This document shows positions 60,801 through 64,000 of a DNA stretch of 64,000 nucleotides, in pieces. Made by a program: the position numbers and the translations under genes. Below the pieces are notes generated by a model. That model was not told the origin of the DNA. It saw nothing but the letters and a program-made list of their open reading frames with translations, and did not search any database. How positions within the stretch are numbered: the first letter of the stretch is position 1; the number at the start of each line of letters is the position of its first letter. The DNA comes from Nautilus pompilius (Eukaryota; Mollusca; Cephalopoda; Nautilida; Nautilidae), in contig JACATO010000092.1 in the NCBI GenBank assembly GCA_018389105.1, positions 248,001 to 312,000 of the forward strand, read 5' to 3'.

Positions 60801-63800
60801 CGTTTCGACTGTTATATATCTTGTGTAAAAGCTCAGTGATTGAGGATACTTTCACTTCTCGACTGTCGGATATCTTGTGTAAAATCTCAGTGATTGAGGA
60901 TACATTCAATTCTCGACTGTCTGATATCTGGTGTATAATCTCCGTGATTAAGGATACATTTAATTCTCGACTGTCTGATATCTGCTGTAAAAAGTCATTG
61001 ATTGAAGATACTATCACTTTACGACTAATATATATCTGGTCTAAAACGCAGTAATTGAGGATCCTTTCACACTTTGAATGTCTGACATCTGGTGTAAAAT
61101 CACAGTGATTGAGGATACTTTCACTTCTCGACTGTATGACATCTGGTGTTAAAATAAACCTCAATGATTGAGGATACTATCACTTCTCGACTCTCGGACA
61201 TCTGGGGTAAAACCTCAGTGATTGAAGATACTTTCTCGTTTCGACTGTTATATATCTGGTGTAAAAGCTCAATGATTTAGGATACTTTCACTTCTCGACT
61301 GTCTGATATCTGGTGTAAAACCACGGTGATTTAAAATACTTTCACTTCTCGACTGTATGACATCTGGTGTTAAAATAAACCTCAGTTATTGAAGATACTT
61401 TCACTTCTCGACTGTCTGACATCTGGTGTAAAAGCTGAGTGATTGAGGATACTTTCACTTCTCGACTTTCTGATAACTAGTGTAAAATCTTACTGATTGT
61501 GGATACATTCTATTCTCGACTGTCTGATATCTGCTGTAAAACGTTATTGATTGAAGATACTATCACTTTTCGACTATTATACATCTGGTCTGAAAGGAAG
61601 TGATGGAGAATACTTTCACTACTTGAATGTCTGACATCTGGTGAAAAACCTCAGTGATTGAGGATACTTTCACATCTCGAATGTCTGATATCTGGTTTTT
61701 AAAATAACCTCAGTGATTGAAGATACTTTCTCGTTTCGACTATTATACATCTGGTCTGAAACGAAGTGATGGAGAATACTTTCACTTCTTGAATGTCTGA
61801 CATCTGGTGAAAAACCTCAGTGATTGAGGATACTTTCACTTCTCGAATGTCTGATATCTGGTTTTAAAATAAACCTCAGTGATTGAAGATAATTTCTCGT
61901 TTCGACTGTCTGATATCTGCTGTAAAACGTCATTGATTGAAGATACTTTAAATTTTCGACTGATATATATCTGGTGTAAAATCTCAGTGATTAAGGATAC
62001 ATTCAATTCTCGACTGTCTGATATCTGGTGTAAAACCTCGGTGATTTAACATACTTTCAATTCTCGTCTGCATATATCTGGTGTTAAAATAAACTCGTGA
62101 TGAAGATACTTTCTCAGTGATTGAAGATACTGTTCTCGTTCGATTTACTGTTATATTCTGGTGTAAAAGCTCAGTGATTGAGGATACTTTCACTTCTTGA
62201 CTGTGTGACATATAGTGTAAAAACCTCAGTGACTGAAAATACATTCAATTCTCGACTGTCTGATATCTGCTGTAAAACGTCATTGATTGAAGATACTATC
62301 ACTTTTCGACTATTATATATCTGGTCTAAAACGCAGTAATTGAGGATACTTTCACTTCTTGAATGTCTGACATCTGGTGTTAACCCTCATTGATTGAGGA
62401 TAATTTCTCTTCTCGAATGTCTGATATCTGCTGTTAAAATAAACCTCAGTGATTGATGATACTACACCATTCGACTGTATTATATCTGGTTTAAAAGCTC
62501 AGTGATTGAGGATACTTTCAGTTCTCGACTGTCTGACATCTGGTGTTAAAAAAACCTCAATGATTGAGGATACTTTCACTTCTCGACTGTCTGATATCTG
62601 GTGTAAAATCTTAGTGATTGAGGATACATTCAATTCTCGACTCTCTGATATCTGCTGTAAAACGTCATTGATTGAAGATACTATCACTTTTCGACTATTA
62701 TATGTCTGGTCTGAAACGCAGTAATTGAGGATACTTTCACTTCTTGAATGTCTGACATCTGGTGTAAAACCTCATTGATTGAGGATACTTTCACTTCTCG
62801 AATGTCTGATATCTGGTGTTAAAATAAACCTCAGTGATTGATGATACTACACTTTTCGACTGTTATATATCTGGTTTAAACGCTCAGTGATTGAGGATAC
62901 TTTCACATCTCGACTGTCTGACATCTGGGGTAAAACCTCAGTGATTGAAGATGCTTTCTCGTTTCGACTGTATATATCTTGTGTAAAACTCAGTGATTGA
63001 GGATACTTTCATTCTCGACTGTCGGATATCTGGTGTAAAAATCTCAGTGATTGATGATACATTCAATTCTCGACTGTCTGATATCTGATGTAAAACGTCA
63101 TTGATTGAAGATACTATCTCTTTTCGACTATTATATATCTGGTCTAAAACTCAGTGATTGAGGATACTTTCATTTCTTGAATGTCTGACATCTTGTGTAA
63201 AACCTCAGATTGAGGATACTTTCTCTTCTCGACTGACTGATATCTGTTTTTTAAAATAAACCTGAGAAATGAAGATACTTCCATTTTCGTCTGCTATATA
63301 TCTGGTGTAAAAGCTCAGTGATTTAGCATACTTTCACTTCTCGACTATCTGAGATGTGGTGTAAAACCTCAGTGATTGAGGCTACGTTTCAATTCTCGAC
63401 TCTCTGATCTGGTGTAAAACCTCAGTGATTGAAAATACTTTCAATTCTCCTCTTTCTGATTTCTCGTGTTAATTAACCCTCAGTGATTGAAGATACTTTC
63501 ACTTTCGACTGTTGAGATGTCGTGTAAAAACTCAGTGATTGATGATACTTTCACTTCTCCATTGTCTGACATCTGGGGTAAAACCTCAGTGATTGAAGAT
63601 ACTTCTCGTTTCGACTATTATATATCTGGTCTTAAACTCAGTGATTGAGGATACTTTCATTTCTTGAATGTCAGACATCTGGTGTAAAAGCTGTGAATGA
63701 AAATACATTCAATTCTCGTATTTCTGATATCTCGTGTTAAATTAAACCTCAGTGATTGAGGATACTTTAACTTCTCAACTGTATGACATCTGGTGTTAAA

Positions 63801-64000
63801 ATAAACCTCAATAATTGAGGATACTTTCACTTCTCGACTGTCTGACATCTGGGATAAAACCTCAGTGTTTGAAGATACGTTGTCGTTTCGACTGTTATAT
63901 ATATATGGTGTAAAAGCTCCGTGATTGAGGATACTTTCACTTCTTGAATGTCTAACATCTGGTGTTAAAACCTCAGTGATAGAGGATACTTTCACTTTCG

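Larger units (their letters stand above)
54022..64000. repeat. Tandem satellite array, about 54-bp unit, running off the window
   Basis: About 180 tandem copies of an AT-rich unit. The common form starts CAGTGATTGAGGATACTTTC, then ACTTCTCGACTGTCTGATAT, then CTGGTGTAAAACCT (54 bases). At least three monomer types are mixed. One has GTCTGATATCTGG. One has TTATATATCTGG in the same place. One is longer (about 59 bases), ending GTTAAAATAAACCT. Deletions of one to a few bases are scattered. Because 54 is a multiple of three, runs of copies give open frames of up to 160 codons with 18-residue repeats on both strands. These start and stop at random indels and are not credited as genes. The array begins abruptly near 54022 and continues beyond the right edge. 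Confidence 0.95.

Noticed and set aside
54022..64000. CRISPR-like appearance or repeat-protein genes in the tandem array
   Set aside because: There are no constant repeats with unique spacers; the whole unit repeats. The host is an animal. Open frames start and end at indels and exist on both strands because the unit is 54 bases.

Overview
The window is eukaryotic, from an invertebrate animal, most likely a lophotrochozoan and probably a mollusc. The evidence is spliced coding exons with GT-AG boundaries, AT-rich introns with many microsatellites, tRNA-derived SINEs, decayed Tc1-like transposons and non-LTR retrotransposons, and one TALE-class homeobox gene. The exact species cannot be read from the sequence.

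The only securely identified gene is the 3' end of a Meis/homothorax homeobox gene on the + strand. Three coding exons are visible: 26630-26766 (end of homeodomain helix 3 plus a basic Ser/Pro-rich tail), 32100-32183, and 34778-35121 (the C-terminal His/Met/Pro-rich tail, ending in DIHA and a stop). The exons join in one phase. The first has two phase-compatible 5' splice sites, a GC donor at 26689 and a GT donor at 26767. They would include or skip a 26-residue basic insert directly after the homeodomain. The first 26.6 kb is the intron before this exon. It holds a 39/67-bp minisatellite (8.16-8.92 kb), a 640-bp CT tract (13.8-14.5 kb), a tRNA-SINE fragment, a Tc1-type terminal fragment and a reverse-transcriptase relic. 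A long AT-rich 3' UTR follows, probably to about 38.0 kb.

From about 38 to 54 kb the composition changes. CpG, scarce across the Meis introns, becomes common, and GC-rich patches with CRE, E-box, E2F-like and YY1-like sites appear (40.7-41.1, 42.3-42.75 and 52.6-53.2 kb). These may be promoters or enhancers. A few short open segments ending in good splice donors (42773-42840, 49432-49506, 52600-52724) are only candidate exons. The interval also holds three Tc1-like relics, one split by a full tRNA-SINE, and a second reverse-transcriptase relic. All of these protein-derived relics are on the minus strand.

From about 54.02 kb to the window end (at least 10 kb) there is one AT-rich tandem array with a unit of about 54 bp. 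It contains several monomer types and a larger block duplicated at about 2.56 kb spacing. Its unit is a multiple of three, so it throws up repetitive open frames on both strands that are not credible genes.

The most interesting items are the alternative GC-AG donor in the Meis exon, the CpG switch near the Meis 3' end, the satellite with higher-order structure, and the nested SINE in a Tc1 element. No clearly new biological system was found.
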